Source: JAAXHB01 sp965221635
GTDB taxonomy: Bacteria > Actinomycetota > Acidimicrobiia > Acidimicrobiales > Aldehydirespiratoraceae
Length of the DNA: 64,000 bases
NCBI GenBank assembly: GCA_965221635.1
Contig: OZ244902.1
Coordinates: 372,001 to 436,000, forward strand
Direction of reading: 5' to 3'
Under the pieces are notes generated by a model, which was given only the letters and a program-made list of their open reading frames with translations, was not told where the DNA came from and ran no database searches. A program made the position numbers and the translations under genes. Shown in pieces: positions 44,992-53,232 of this stretch. Each line of letters starts with the position of its first letter. Position 1 is the first letter of the stretch.

Positions 44992-46368
44992 CTAGCGGGT
45001 GAGGCGAGAGGAGATTCCGGCGCGGCGGTGCAACTCCCGGGCCGCGGCCTCGGCGTCGGCCATGATCTTTGCCTCGTCGGCCACTGTGAGCTCGCCGTCA
45101 CGCAGCACGATGCGACCCCCCACCACCACCTGGCGAATGTCACGCGGGGTCACGTTGAACACCAGCGAACTCACCACCCGATGCACCGGCATCACCAGCG
45201 GCGACTGCAAGTCCACCACCACCATGTCGGCGCGCTGACCTTCTGTGATCATGCCGAACTCGCCGGGCATGCCGAACGCCGCGGCGCCACCCCGACAAGC
45301 CATCACCAGCACGTCCTCGGGTTGCATCACCATGGCATCCAGGGTGCTCACCTTGGCCAGCAGCACGGTGGACTTGAGCACCTCGAACATGTCCTGACGG
45401 TTGTTGCTGCCCGGCCCGTCGCTGGCAAGCGCGACGGTGATGCCACGTTCTCGCATTTCGGGGATTCGGGGCACGCCCGACGCCAGGTACATGTTGGACA
45501 CCGGGCAGTGCGACACCACCGCTCCCGTCTCGGCGATCAGGTCGAGCTCCTCGTCGTCGAGCCACACGCTGTGAGCCAGGGTGACCGTTGGATCCAACAC
45601 GCCCAGCGAAGCCAGCCAGTTCACGTGACGCATGCCGCGGTCATCAAGGCTCATCTGCACCTCGGCCTGGGTCTCCGCGCAGTGAATGTGGGTGCCCCGG
45701 CCCCAGCTGCGAGACGCGGCCACGGTGGCCACCATCGCCTCGTTGGTGCAACCCCACGGAATCAGCGGGGCCAGCTCCACCCGGATGCGGTCGTCGTGGA
45801 GTCCGTCCCAGCGTTGGCGCACCCCGTCGGCGCATTCGATCGCCACTTCGGCTGTTTCGGCGAGTTCGGGGATGGCGTAGCGATCAGCCCAGCCGTGGGC
45901 CAGCAGGTAACGCACCCCCAGACGCTCCGCCGCCGCGCAAGCCTCGTGGTCGATGTTCGGGTCGGTGTGTACGTACTGATGGTCCACAATCGCGGTGGCG
46001 CCGCCGCGCAGGTTCTCCACCATCCCAAGCGCAAGCGCCGGCGCCGCCAGTTCGGCATCGAGATGCACCGCTCCGGGCCAGATGCACTCCGCCAGCCAGT
46101 CCAGCAGCGGCTTGTCATCGGCGAGACCCCTGAAGAACGTTTGAAACAAGTGAGTGTGGGCGTTGGTCATGCCTGGCATCACCGCCCCGCCGGTGGCGTC
46201 GATCACCTCGCCGGCGCTGCGCAGCACAGCCTCCGGGGGGTCGCCCGCCCCGGTTTGTGCGATGCGGCCCTCACGGGTGTACACCCATCCCGGGTCGAGC
46301 ACCGTGGCGTGATCGTCCACCGTCACCACGGCGCCGCCGTGGATCAACAAGTCAGGCGAAGCGGTCAT
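44992..46368 (-). CDS. Amidohydrolase of the TRZ/ATZ deaminase group
   Basis: A 458-residue metal-dependent deaminase. MPGMTNAHTHLFQTFFRGLA (HxH), HIHCAETQAEV, VTLAHSVWLDDEELDLI, SHCPVSNMYLASGVPRIPEM and ALASDGPGSNNRQDMFE are all conserved, so the metal site and catalytic residues look complete. Related enzymes act on guanine, S-adenosylhomocysteine, cytosine or triazines. Placed between an LLM oxidoreductase gene and the FAD subunit gene, it could deaminate the ring product or substrate of the hydroxylase. The exact substrate cannot be given. Confidence 0.85.
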   Translation of the reverse strand: MTASPDLLIHGGAVVTVDDHATVLDPGWVYTREGRIAQTGAGDPPEAVLRSAGEVIDATGGAVMPGMTNAHTHLFQTFFRGLADDKPLLDWLAECIWPGAVHLDAELAAPALALGMVENLRGGATAIVDHQYVHTDPNIDHEACAAAERLGVRYLLAHGWADRYAIPELAETAEVAIECADGVRQRWDGLHDDRIRVELAPLIPWGCTNEAMVATVAASRSWGRGTHIHCAETQAEVQMSLDDRGMRHVNWLASLGVLDPTVTLAHSVWLDDEELDLIAETGAVVSHCPVSNMYLASGVPRIPEMRERGITVALASDGPGSNNRQDMFEVLKSTVLLAKVSTLDAMVMQPEDVLVMACRGGAAAFGMPGEFGMITEGQRADMVVVDLQSPLVMPVHRVVSSLVFNVTPRDIRQVVVGGRIVLRDGELTVADEAKIMADAEAAARELHRRAGISSRLTR

Positions 46369-46404
46369 GGCGAGGCCTCCCTGTGGCGCCTCCCGCGGCG
46401 GCGG

Positions 46405-47430
46405 TCACGGTGACCAGCCGGCGAAGGCGTCCACCACTGTTCCAATGTCGTCCATCAGCGGGTACAGCGCCGGGCATGTGACCCCGGCGTCGATGTACTC
46501 GGCCACCTTGTCGCGGCATTGTTGCGACGTGCCCACCGCCATCACGCTGCGCACCAACTCGTCGCTGATCAGGGGGGCCGCCTTGACGTAATCGGCTTCG
46601 GTGGCGGGCCAGCCCACGATCTCCTGCACACGCTGCACCAACCCCGGATCGGCGCCGGAGGCTTCCATGATGTGCGGTTCGGTGCCCAGGTAGTACGCCA
46701 CCAGCGACTTGCCCACCAACAACGCGGCCTCGGGGTCGTCGTCGCTGAGAGCGCAAGCCAACAACTCGGGCCGGTCAACCGATTCGAGGGTCTTGCCGGC
46801 CCGCTGCGCGCCTGTGCGCACCCGGGCGGTGGCGTCACGGATGTAGCCGGTTGGAACCACGTAGTTGAGCACCACCCCGTCGGCGATCTCCCCGGACAGC
46901 TCCAGCATCTTGGGGCCGGTGGCGCCAATGTAGATGGGGATGTCGCGCGGCGAGTCGTCGCCGTAGGCCACATCGAGGCGCACCCGGTCAAGGTTCACGA
47001 ACTCACCCGAGTAGCTCACCTCGTCCATGGTGAACAGCGCCCTTATCGCTTCGATGTTTTCGCGCATGGCCTTCAGCGGTCGCCGCCGACCCGCGCCCAC
47101 CCGAGAGGCGATCGGCTCCCACCAGGCGCCCAGCCCGAGCATCAACCGGCTGCCGCCGTCGGGGGCGGGGCCGGCCAGTTCGTGCATGGTGCTCCAAGTG
47201 GCGGCGATCACCGCAGGGTTGCGGGTGTAAATCGGCAGAACCCCGCTGCCGATGCGAATCCGGCTGGTGGCCGCGGCCAGGGCGCTCATCATCACCACAC
47301 AGTCGCGGGCCAGGCGGGTGTCCGCCTGCCAGATCTCGGCGAAGCCCCGCTGCTCCGCGTAGCGGGCCACCTCGATCTCGTATCCGATCGGGTGCTTGTC
47401 CTGCAGGTACAACCCCATCCTTTGAGCCAT
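46405..47430 (-). CDS. LLM-class F420-dependent-type oxidoreductase
   Basis: A 341-residue luciferase-like barrel: EIEVARYAEQRGFAEIWQAD, LAAATSRIRIGSGVLPIYTR, LMLGLGAWWEPIASRVGAGR and DIPIYIGATGPKMLELSGEI mark the family, close to F420-dependent methylene-H4MPT reductase-type enzymes. It starts MAQRMGLYLQDKHPIGYE; a longer frame from 47511 has a Pro/Arg-rich leader and is not favoured. It is the first gene of the eight-gene minus-strand operon and lies back to back with ridA (84 bases between). Confidence 0.87.
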   Translation of the reverse strand: MAQRMGLYLQDKHPIGYEIEVARYAEQRGFAEIWQADTRLARDCVVMMSALAAATSRIRIGSGVLPIYTRNPAVIAATWSTMHELAGPAPDGGSRLMLGLGAWWEPIASRVGAGRRRPLKAMRENIEAIRALFTMDEVSYSGEFVNLDRVRLDVAYGDDSPRDIPIYIGATGPKMLELSGEIADGVVLNYVVPTGYIRDATARVRTGAQRAGKTLESVDRPELLACALSDDDPEAALLVGKSLVAYYLGTEPHIMEASGADPGLVQRVQEIVGWPATEADYVKAAPLISDELVRSVMAVGTSQQCRDKVAEYIDAGVTCPALYPLMDDIGTVVDAFAGWSP

Positions 47431-47514
47431 CGGCCAAGTCTGCCAGAGCAACCGCGGGCGCCTCCACCCCGCCGGAGCGGGCGCCGGCCCGTGCGGGGCA
47501 TCTACGATCACGCG

Positions 47515-47901
47515 ATGACTTCACGAGTGGTGGACCCGCCGGGTTTGGCCCCACCGGCGGCAAATTACGCGCACGCCGTTCTCACCGAGAACGCGCAGCG
47601 CTGGCTTCACACAGCAGGCGTGGTGGGCACCCGGCCCGACGGCTCGGTTCCCGACGATGTGGGCGAACAAGCCGAGGTGATGTGGCAGAACGTTCACGCC
47701 ATGCTCACCGACGCAGCCATGGACGTGACCGACATCGTGTCGATCATCACCTGCGTGGTGGCCAACCATGACCTCGGCCCGGTGATGGCCGCCCGGGACG
47801 CCTACTTCAACGGGCACCTCGCGGCGTCGGTGCTGCTGGTGGTGCCGCACCTGGCTCAGCCCCAATGGAAGGTGGAGGTGGCCGTCGTCGCCGCCCGGTA
47901 G
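47515..47901 (+). CDS. RidA/YjgF-family protein
   Basis: A 128-residue single-domain protein. Family features include NYAHAVLTENAQRWLHTAGV, then DVGEQAEVMWQNVHAMLTDA and DIVSIITCVVANHDLGPVMA. Members hydrolyse enamine/imine intermediates or, as RutC, act in pyrimidine-ring breakdown. The arginine typical of archetypal RidA is not obvious near the C-terminus (LVVPHLAQPQWKVEVAVVAA), so it may be a catabolic subgroup member. Divergent from the LLM/molybdenum hydroxylase operon and probably controlled with it. Confidence 0.8.
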   Translation: MTSRVVDPPGLAPPAANYAHAVLTENAQRWLHTAGVVGTRPDGSVPDDVGEQAEVMWQNVHAMLTDAAMDVTDIVSIITCVVANHDLGPVMAARDAYFNGHLAASVLLVVPHLAQPQWKVEVAVVAAR

Positions 47902-48424
47902 ACCGTTTGCTGCTTGCGGCCTCCGCGGAGATCCGGGCTTGCGCCGTGGTGATGAACGTGTTGATTTGCTGTTGGTTGCAGCGGTCGATGTTGTAGAGGG
48001 CCACCCAACGCAGCTTGGTGCCAGGTGCGCACAGCGGCGCCACCGAGCGCTTGAGTAGTTGCAGGCCGGGCTCGCCCTGGAGGCGGTTCACCCAGCGGGT
48101 GGATCCATGGGTGGTGACCGCCGCGAAACTGCCGATGTTGCGCAGCGGTGAGGACGCCCGGCTCGCGGCGCCGTCGATCCAAGGTGCCAGTTCGCGTTGC
48201 ACCCAGTTCAGAAGCGGCGCGGGCAGGCCACCCCACCAGGTGGGGTACACCAGCACCAGCCCCTCAGCGTCCGCGAGCTGATCGGCGCTGATCCACTCGC
48301 CCTGGGTGATCCTCACCACGGTCACTTCGCAGCCCGCATCCACCAGGGATTGGCTCACCCGGTCGCGCAGGGTTGCGCTGAGGCACTCCTCCAACGGGTG
48401 AGCGTGCAGTACCACAAAACGCAC
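47807..48424 (-). CDS. Flavodoxin-fold NAD(P)H oxidoreductase
   Basis: A 205-residue protein of the NQO1/KefF-type flavodoxin-like fold: MRFVVLHAHPLEECLSATLR, ADAEGLVLVYPTWWGGLPAP (FMN/active region) and IGSFAAVTTHGSTRWVNRLQ. It reduces quinones or other electron acceptors with NAD(P)H. The GTG start is chosen because conservation begins there. The last 30 residues (Arg/Pro/Ala-rich) are antisense to the end of ridA, a 95-base convergent overlap, and are probably a non-conserved extension. Confidence 0.75.
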   Translation of the reverse strand: MRFVVLHAHPLEECLSATLRDRVSQSLVDAGCEVTVVRITQGEWISADQLADAEGLVLVYPTWWGGLPAPLLNWVQRELAPWIDGAASRASSPLRNIGSFAAVTTHGSTRWVNRLQGEPGLQLLKRSVAPLCAPGTKLRWVALYNIDRCNQQQINTFITTAQARISAEAASSKRSTGRRRRPPPPSIGAEPGAAPPAAPTPRGAR

Positions 48425-48515
48425 CCAAAAAAGATTAGCCGCGGGGCTTGGTGTGACACCTACCGGCAGGCCTGGGTTTCGTTGAGCGTGTCGTTCTGCG
48501 CCTAACCTCACCGGG

Positions 48516-49088
48516 GTGGATCTGCAAGCCTGGATCACCGGAGATTTGCGTTCCCTCGGGGCCAAGATTGGCGGCGGGGTTCTCGGCCTGATCCCCGCCG
48601 AGCGGCGCCGGGAACGAGCAGATGGTGGGGGGATCGCACCCAGCTACGTGTTGTGGCACCTGGCCCGTCATCACGACGTGGCCGTGAACGGGGTGCTGCG
48701 CGCTCGCGGCGCGGATGCCGTTGTGAACGACTGGGGTGACCGCCTCGGCATCGGGGAGCGCTTTTGGCGCGGTTTGGCCGAAGCCGAGGACGCCGATTTG
48801 GTGGACGTGTTGGATCCCGACGCTGTGGGTGGTTACGCCCTGGAGGTGATCTCCACCACCGCGGATTGGATCGACGCCGAGGGCCTGCCCGACCTGGAGG
48901 CCCGGCCGGATTCGGCCGCGGCGCTCGCCGCGATCGGAACCCCAGAGGACCGCTTCGACTGGCTGTACGGGATGTGGGACGGCAAGCCTGCGCACTGGTT
49001 TCTGCAGTGGAGCGCCGTCGGGCATGGATTCAACCACCTCGGCGAGTTGATCTCCATTCGCAACCGCATGGGCTTCAGCCCGTTCTAG
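48516..49088 (+). CDS. DinB-fold protein (mycothiol-dependent-enzyme-like)
   Basis: A 190-residue four-helix protein. The conserved metal His pattern is seen as LWHLARHHDVAVNGVLR near residue 50 and GHGFNHLGELISIRNRMG near the end. DinB-fold proteins include mycothiol-dependent isomerases and transferases of actinobacteria. The start GTG gives MDLQAWITGDLRSLG. It is divergent from the flavodoxin-fold gene and followed 65 bases later by the creatininase-family gene, perhaps as one transcript. Substrate unknown. Confidence 0.7.
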   Translation: MDLQAWITGDLRSLGAKIGGGVLGLIPAERRRERADGGGIAPSYVLWHLARHHDVAVNGVLRARGADAVVNDWGDRLGIGERFWRGLAEAEDADLVDVLDPDAVGGYALEVISTTADWIDAEGLPDLEARPDSAAALAAIGTPEDRFDWLYGMWDGKPAHWFLQWSAVGHGFNHLGELISIRNRMGFSPF

Positions 49089-49153
49089 GGCCGGCGGTGA
49101 CTTGGGTGTCGACGGACTTGCGCATCACAACTTGGTGAGACCGGAGGGCAGAC

Positions 49154-49960
49154 ATGAACAGTGACACAACCGGCGCGGGCCGCCAGGCGCGACGACGACA
49201 CCTTGAAGACCTGAGCGGCGCCGAGGTAACCGAGATGATCACCGAATCCGCGGTGATCATCCAGCCGGTGGGCGCCGTGGAGCAGCACGGCCCGCACCTG
49301 CCGCTGTCGGTGGATCACGTGATCGCACACGAAGCCGCCGCGGCGCTTGTTTCCGACCACGGCGACGCGCTCGACTTGTGGGTGCTTCCCACCATGTCGG
49401 TGAGCAAATCCAACGAGCACGCCTGGTCGCCGGGCACGCTTTGGCTCTCCGCGGAGACGATGCTGGCCGTGCTTTCCGACATCGGCCGCTGCGTGGCCAC
49501 CACCGCCGCCAAGACGTTGGTGTTCCTCAACGGCCACGGCGGCAACACCGCCTTGTTGAACGTGGCGTGCCGAGAGTTGCGCCTGGCCTACGGGTTGAAG
49601 ACCTTCGTGGTGCATCCCTTCGTGCCGGCGGATCACGGCGGCAAGTCACCCGAAGCCGAGCTGGGCATGGGCATCCACGGCGGTCATCAGGAAACGTCGG
49701 TGTTCATGCACCTTCGCCCCGAGTTGGTGCGACTCGACCGGGCCACACGCAACGTGCCCGAGCACCTCGCCCAGAACAAGTACGCACGCTTTGGCGGCAT
49801 GGTGTCCTTCGGGTGGCTGTCCAACGACTTCGGCCCCGAGGGGCACATCGGCGATCCCACCACCGCCAACGCCGCCGAGGGCAAGCAACTCTTCGAGAAG
49901 GCCGTGGACCTGCTCGGTGAACAGTTGGCCGAGATCGCGTCGTTCACCTTCCGCAACTGA
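49154..49960 (+). CDS. Creatininase-family amidohydrolase
   Basis: A 268-residue protein. Metal-binding motifs are PVGAVEQHGPHLPLSVDH, NEHAWSPGTLWLSAETM, VFLNGHGGNTALLN and MGIHGGHQETSVFM, so all expected His/Glu/Asp ligands are present. The family includes creatininase, formamide hydrolases of riboflavin/F420 synthesis (ArfB) and MftE. GGAGGG lies before the ATG. It is distant enough from ArfB that a catabolic amide hydrolase is more likely given the neighbouring amidohydrolase operon, but this is inference. Confidence 0.82.
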   Translation: MNSDTTGAGRQARRRHLEDLSGAEVTEMITESAVIIQPVGAVEQHGPHLPLSVDHVIAHEAAAALVSDHGDALDLWVLPTMSVSKSNEHAWSPGTLWLSAETMLAVLSDIGRCVATTAAKTLVFLNGHGGNTALLNVACRELRLAYGLKTFVVHPFVPADHGGKSPEAELGMGIHGGHQETSVFMHLRPELVRLDRATRNVPEHLAQNKYARFGGMVSFGWLSNDFGPEGHIGDPTTANAAEGKQLFEKAVDLLGEQLAEIASFTFRN

Positions 49961-50051
49961 GCCAACCGGCCCGCGTCCGGCCCTGCCCGCGGCGCCTTCG
50001 GCAACCAGCGATCCCGCAATCAGCGCCGCCACATCAGCCGCGGCGCTGCGA

Positions 50052-50137
50052 GTTCGGTGTTGGACAGTCAGCGACCCGACGATTGGCGCTGCGCGTTCGG
50101 TGTTGGACGGTCAGCGACCCGACGAGCGGCGATGCGT
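50052..50137. repeat. Tandem repeat of about 43 bp
   Basis: Two near-identical units at 50052-50094 and 50095-50137, each with GTTCGGTGTTGGAC followed by GTCAGCGACCCGACGA. They lie in the spacer between the convergent creatininase-family and CaiD-like genes, just after the 3' end of the latter. Confidence 0.7.
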
Positions 50138-50141
50138 TAGG

Positions 50142-50936
50142 TCAGCGGCCCTGCCAGTTCGGCTCGCGACCCTCGCTGAAGGCTCTCGGGCCCTCGGTTG
50201 CGTCTGCGGACCCCAGCATGGCCTCGTAGGCGCCCAGGTCGCCTGAGCGCAATTTCTCAAACGCGGCTCGCAACCCCAGATGGCTTGTGCGGTTGCGGAT
50301 CTCGGTGACCGCGGCCACCGACAGCGGCGCGCTGGCCGCCACCCGGTCGGCCAGCGCCCGGGCCTCGTCCATCAGCGAGGCGTCGTCCACCACGAGGTTC
50401 ACCAGGCCCCAGCGCAACGCCTCGGAAGCGTCGAGCCTGCGGCCCGCGTAGAGCACTTCGTTGGCGATCACCGGCGGCAGCATTCGCGGCAGACGCACCG
50501 AAGCCGTGTCGGCCACCAGGCCCAATGAGGCTTCGGGCAGCCAGAAACGGGCGCTGTGGGCCGCCACCACCAGGTCGGCTGCCAGCACGATTTCGAACCC
50601 GCCGCCCACGGCCATGCCGTTCACCGCGCAGATCACCGGCTTGAGCAGGCCCGGCAGCTCGCCGAACCCGCCGAAGCCGCCCTCGCCGTAGTCGGCCTCA
50701 AAATCCTCGCCCGCGGCAGCGGCGTTGAGATCCCATCCCGCGCTGAAGAAGCGACCACCGGCACCGGTGAGGATCGCCACTCGCAACCCCGGATCGTCAC
50801 GGAACGTTGCGAACACCTCGCTGAGCCGCCTGCTGGTGGCAGCGTCGATGGCGTTGGCCTTGGGCCTGTCGAGGGTCACCTCCAGCACGCCGTTGCGCAC
50901 TGTGGTTCGCACTGCGTCGCTCACTGCGTCGTTCAC
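50142..50936 (-). CDS. caiD: CaiD-like crotonobetainyl-CoA hydratase
   Basis: A 264-residue crotonase-fold enzyme resembling E. coli CaiD over its whole length: LDRPKANAIDAATSRRL, FFSAGWDLNAAAAGEDFEAD, KPVICAVNGMAVGGGFEIVL, FWLPEASLGLVAD and a C-terminus EGPRAFSEGREPNWQGR (CaiD: EKRDPVWKGR). Both catalytic Glu positions (GGGFE, LPEA) are kept. The reaction would be reversible hydration of crotonobetainyl-CoA to carnitinyl-CoA. It is the last gene of a minus-strand operon with carnitine dehydrogenase, which supports the specificity. Confidence 0.85.
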   Translation of the reverse strand: MNDAVSDAVRTTVRNGVLEVTLDRPKANAIDAATSRRLSEVFATFRDDPGLRVAILTGAGGRFFSAGWDLNAAAAGEDFEADYGEGGFGGFGELPGLLKPVICAVNGMAVGGGFEIVLAADLVVAAHSARFWLPEASLGLVADTASVRLPRMLPPVIANEVLYAGRRLDASEALRWGLVNLVVDDASLMDEARALADRVAASAPLSVAAVTEIRNRTSHLGLRAAFEKLRSGDLGAYEAMLGSADATEGPRAFSEGREPNWQGR

Positions 50937-51044
50937 GGTTTCCTCCTGTCGGTCGTCACTTGAGGATCGCGATCATGTGACTGTCACAATCAGCGCATTC
51001 CCCGCCAGAGCGGTGGCTCGCCATCCGGATTGGCCACGTGGCGG

Positions 51045-53204
51045 TCATGTGACTGCCACGATCAGCGCGTCCACCGCCACCGCTGCGTCGGGGGTTACCA
51101 GCAGCGGGTTGATCTCGATCTCGAGCACCGAACGATCGCTGCGCACCCCTTTGGTGAGGGCGTCCACCACGCGTTCCACCGCATCGAGCGAACCCGCCGG
51201 CTTGCCCCGATGCCCGCCCAGCAGACGTCCAACTCGTAGCCCCTGAAGCGCCGATCGCACCTCGCCAGGTGTCGGCGGCAGCAACAAGCTCGCCGTGTCG
51301 TCCAGCACCTCCACGAGGGTTCCACCGGCGCCGAGGGTGAGCATCATCCCCACCGGCGGCTCCGACCGCACCGACACCAACAGTTCGGCCACCGCATCGG
51401 CCGCATGCTGCTCCACCAGCACCCGTCCGTCACCAAGGGCGGCCAACGCCACGGCTGCGGACTCCACCTCGCCAGGGTGGTTGAGAGCCACCGACACTGC
51501 GCACCGGTCGGATTTGTGGGCCAGCCCCGAGGCCTTCACCACCACCGGGTAGCCGACGCGCTCGGCGGCCACCACTGCATCACCAGCCGCCACCAACTCC
51601 CCCTCGGGCACCGTCACGCCCGCCGAGGCGAGCCACTGCTTGGCTTGATGCTCGGTGAGTGCTGCGGTGGGACAGGCGGCGTCGCCGGACGAAGCAGGTT
51701 CCGGCTCGGTGGTGTGGGACTGCGCCCGGTGGTGCGATCCCAGGTTTGCCGCGGCTTCCAGCGCCGAAAGGGCGTTGGGAACTCCCACACAACACGCCAA
51801 ACCCAGTTCGGCTGCCCGAAGTCGAGCCTCGCCGGGCAGATTCTCGGCCAGCGACGACACCAGAACGCCGGGCGTGTTGGCAGCCGAGCAGGCGTCGGCG
51901 AAGGCCCGCAGCGTGGGCCACCACCTCGACCTGTCCAAACCCTCGGCAGGAAAGTCGAGAAGCAGCATCGCCGCGTCGAACGGGCAAGTCGCCGCGTCAT
52001 CTACGTGTTCCCACGCCTGGGCGCCCGACCCGACCTCCGCCGGGGTTGGGTGTTCGTGCTGCGGCTCGTGAACACCCAGCACCGAGCGGAAGCATCGCGT
52101 GAGCCGGGCCTCGTCACCCCAGATGAAGGTGTGGTAATCGAGCGGATTGTTCACCGCCACGCGGTTGTCCAGCGAAGCCGCGACCCGCCGGCGATGATCC
52201 GAATCCAACGCAGGGAAGTCCAGATTGTGGCGCTGCGCCAGGTCGGCCACCAGGGCCGCCTCACCCCCCGAACAGCTCAACGACACGATCCGGTTGCCGG
52301 CAAGCGGGCCCAGCGACCCCACCACCGCCAGCGTGTCGAGCAGTTCGTCTGGGGTGCTCACCCGTCGCAAGCCAAGCCGCCTGAACAGCGCCCCGTAAGC
52401 CGAGTCGGTTCCCGCCAGCGACGCCGTGTGGGTTGCGGTGATCGCACTGGCGCTTTGTGAGGATCCGGCCTTGAGCACCGCCACCGGCAGCCCCCGACCG
52501 AGAGCCGTTCGGGCCGCTGCCACGAAGCGCGCCACGTGGTCGATTGCCTCGATGTACAGACCCACCCCGGTTACGGCCTCGTCGCCGGCGACGGCCTCGA
52601 ATGCCTCGGCCACGCCGACGTCTGCCTGATTTCCCACGGTGATCACGTGTGCAACCGGCATGTGGCGGCGGGCCATGGTGAGGTTCACCGCGATGTTGCC
52701 GCTTTGGCTGATCAGCGCCACACCCCGTTCGCAGCGTTGCAGGCCGTGAGTGTCGGGCCACAGCGCCGCTCCGGTGACCGCGCTGAGCGTGCCGTAGCAG
52801 TTCGGGCCCACCAGCGGCATGTGGCCCGCGGCTTCGGTGAGTTGCCGCTGCAGTTCGCTGCCCTCGCAGCCCACCTCCGCAAAGCCCGAGGCGTGACACA
52901 CCGCCACCCCGGCGCCGACAGCCGCCAAATCACGAACAACGCCGATGCTCGCCGCGGCGTCCACACCCACAAACGCCGCGTCGGGCGGGCCGACCATCAG
53001 CGCCGGCAGTTCGGCCACGGTGCGCGCCCAACGGCGTTCCGGCACGCCGCGCAACGCCCGTCGAGGGTTCACCGCCCAAATGTCACCATCGAAGCCGAAC
53101 GACAACGTGGCCTCAACGGCCAGCTCGGCCGCCGCCCCGCCGATGAACACCAACGAGCGGGGCCGCAACAACCGATCAAGCCGATTCGCCACCGGTTGCC
53201 CCAA
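51045..53204 (-). CDS. ADP-forming acyl-CoA synthetase
   Basis: A 719-residue single-chain acid-CoA ligase (NDP-forming). CoA-binding N-terminal domain (LLRPRSLVFIGGAAAE ... PLVGPNCYGTL), succinyl-CoA-synthetase-like domain with SQSGNIAVNL and the phospho-His loop THTASLAGTDSAYGALFRR, then a C-terminal ATP-grasp part (LTEHQAKQWLASAGVTVPEG ... YPVVVKASGLAHKSD ... LEIEINPLLVTPD). In this operon it would activate gamma-butyrobetaine, crotonobetaine or carnitine to the CoA ester, in place of the AMP-forming CaiC. This role is inferred. The start is TTG; a GTG four codons later is an alternative. Confidence 0.85.
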   Translation of the reverse strand: MGQPVANRLDRLLRPRSLVFIGGAAAELAVEATLSFGFDGDIWAVNPRRALRGVPERRWARTVAELPALMVGPPDAAFVGVDAAASIGVVRDLAAVGAGVAVCHASGFAEVGCEGSELQRQLTEAAGHMPLVGPNCYGTLSAVTGAALWPDTHGLQRCERGVALISQSGNIAVNLTMARRHMPVAHVITVGNQADVGVAEAFEAVAGDEAVTGVGLYIEAIDHVARFVAAARTALGRGLPVAVLKAGSSQSASAITATHTASLAGTDSAYGALFRRLGLRRVSTPDELLDTLAVVGSLGPLAGNRIVSLSCSGGEAALVADLAQRHNLDFPALDSDHRRRVAASLDNRVAVNNPLDYHTFIWGDEARLTRCFRSVLGVHEPQHEHPTPAEVGSGAQAWEHVDDAATCPFDAAMLLLDFPAEGLDRSRWWPTLRAFADACSAANTPGVLVSSLAENLPGEARLRAAELGLACCVGVPNALSALEAAANLGSHHRAQSHTTEPEPASSGDAACPTAALTEHQAKQWLASAGVTVPEGELVAAGDAVVAAERVGYPVVVKASGLAHKSDRCAVSVALNHPGEVESAAVALAALGDGRVLVEQHAADAVAELLVSVRSEPPVGMMLTLGAGGTLVEVLDDTASLLLPPTPGEVRSALQGLRVGRLLGGHRGKPAGSLDAVERVVDALTKGVRSDRSVLEIEINPLLVTPDAAVAVDALIVAVT

Positions 53205-53232
53205 CGTCGTGTGCCTGGCAGGCCGCGGAGGG

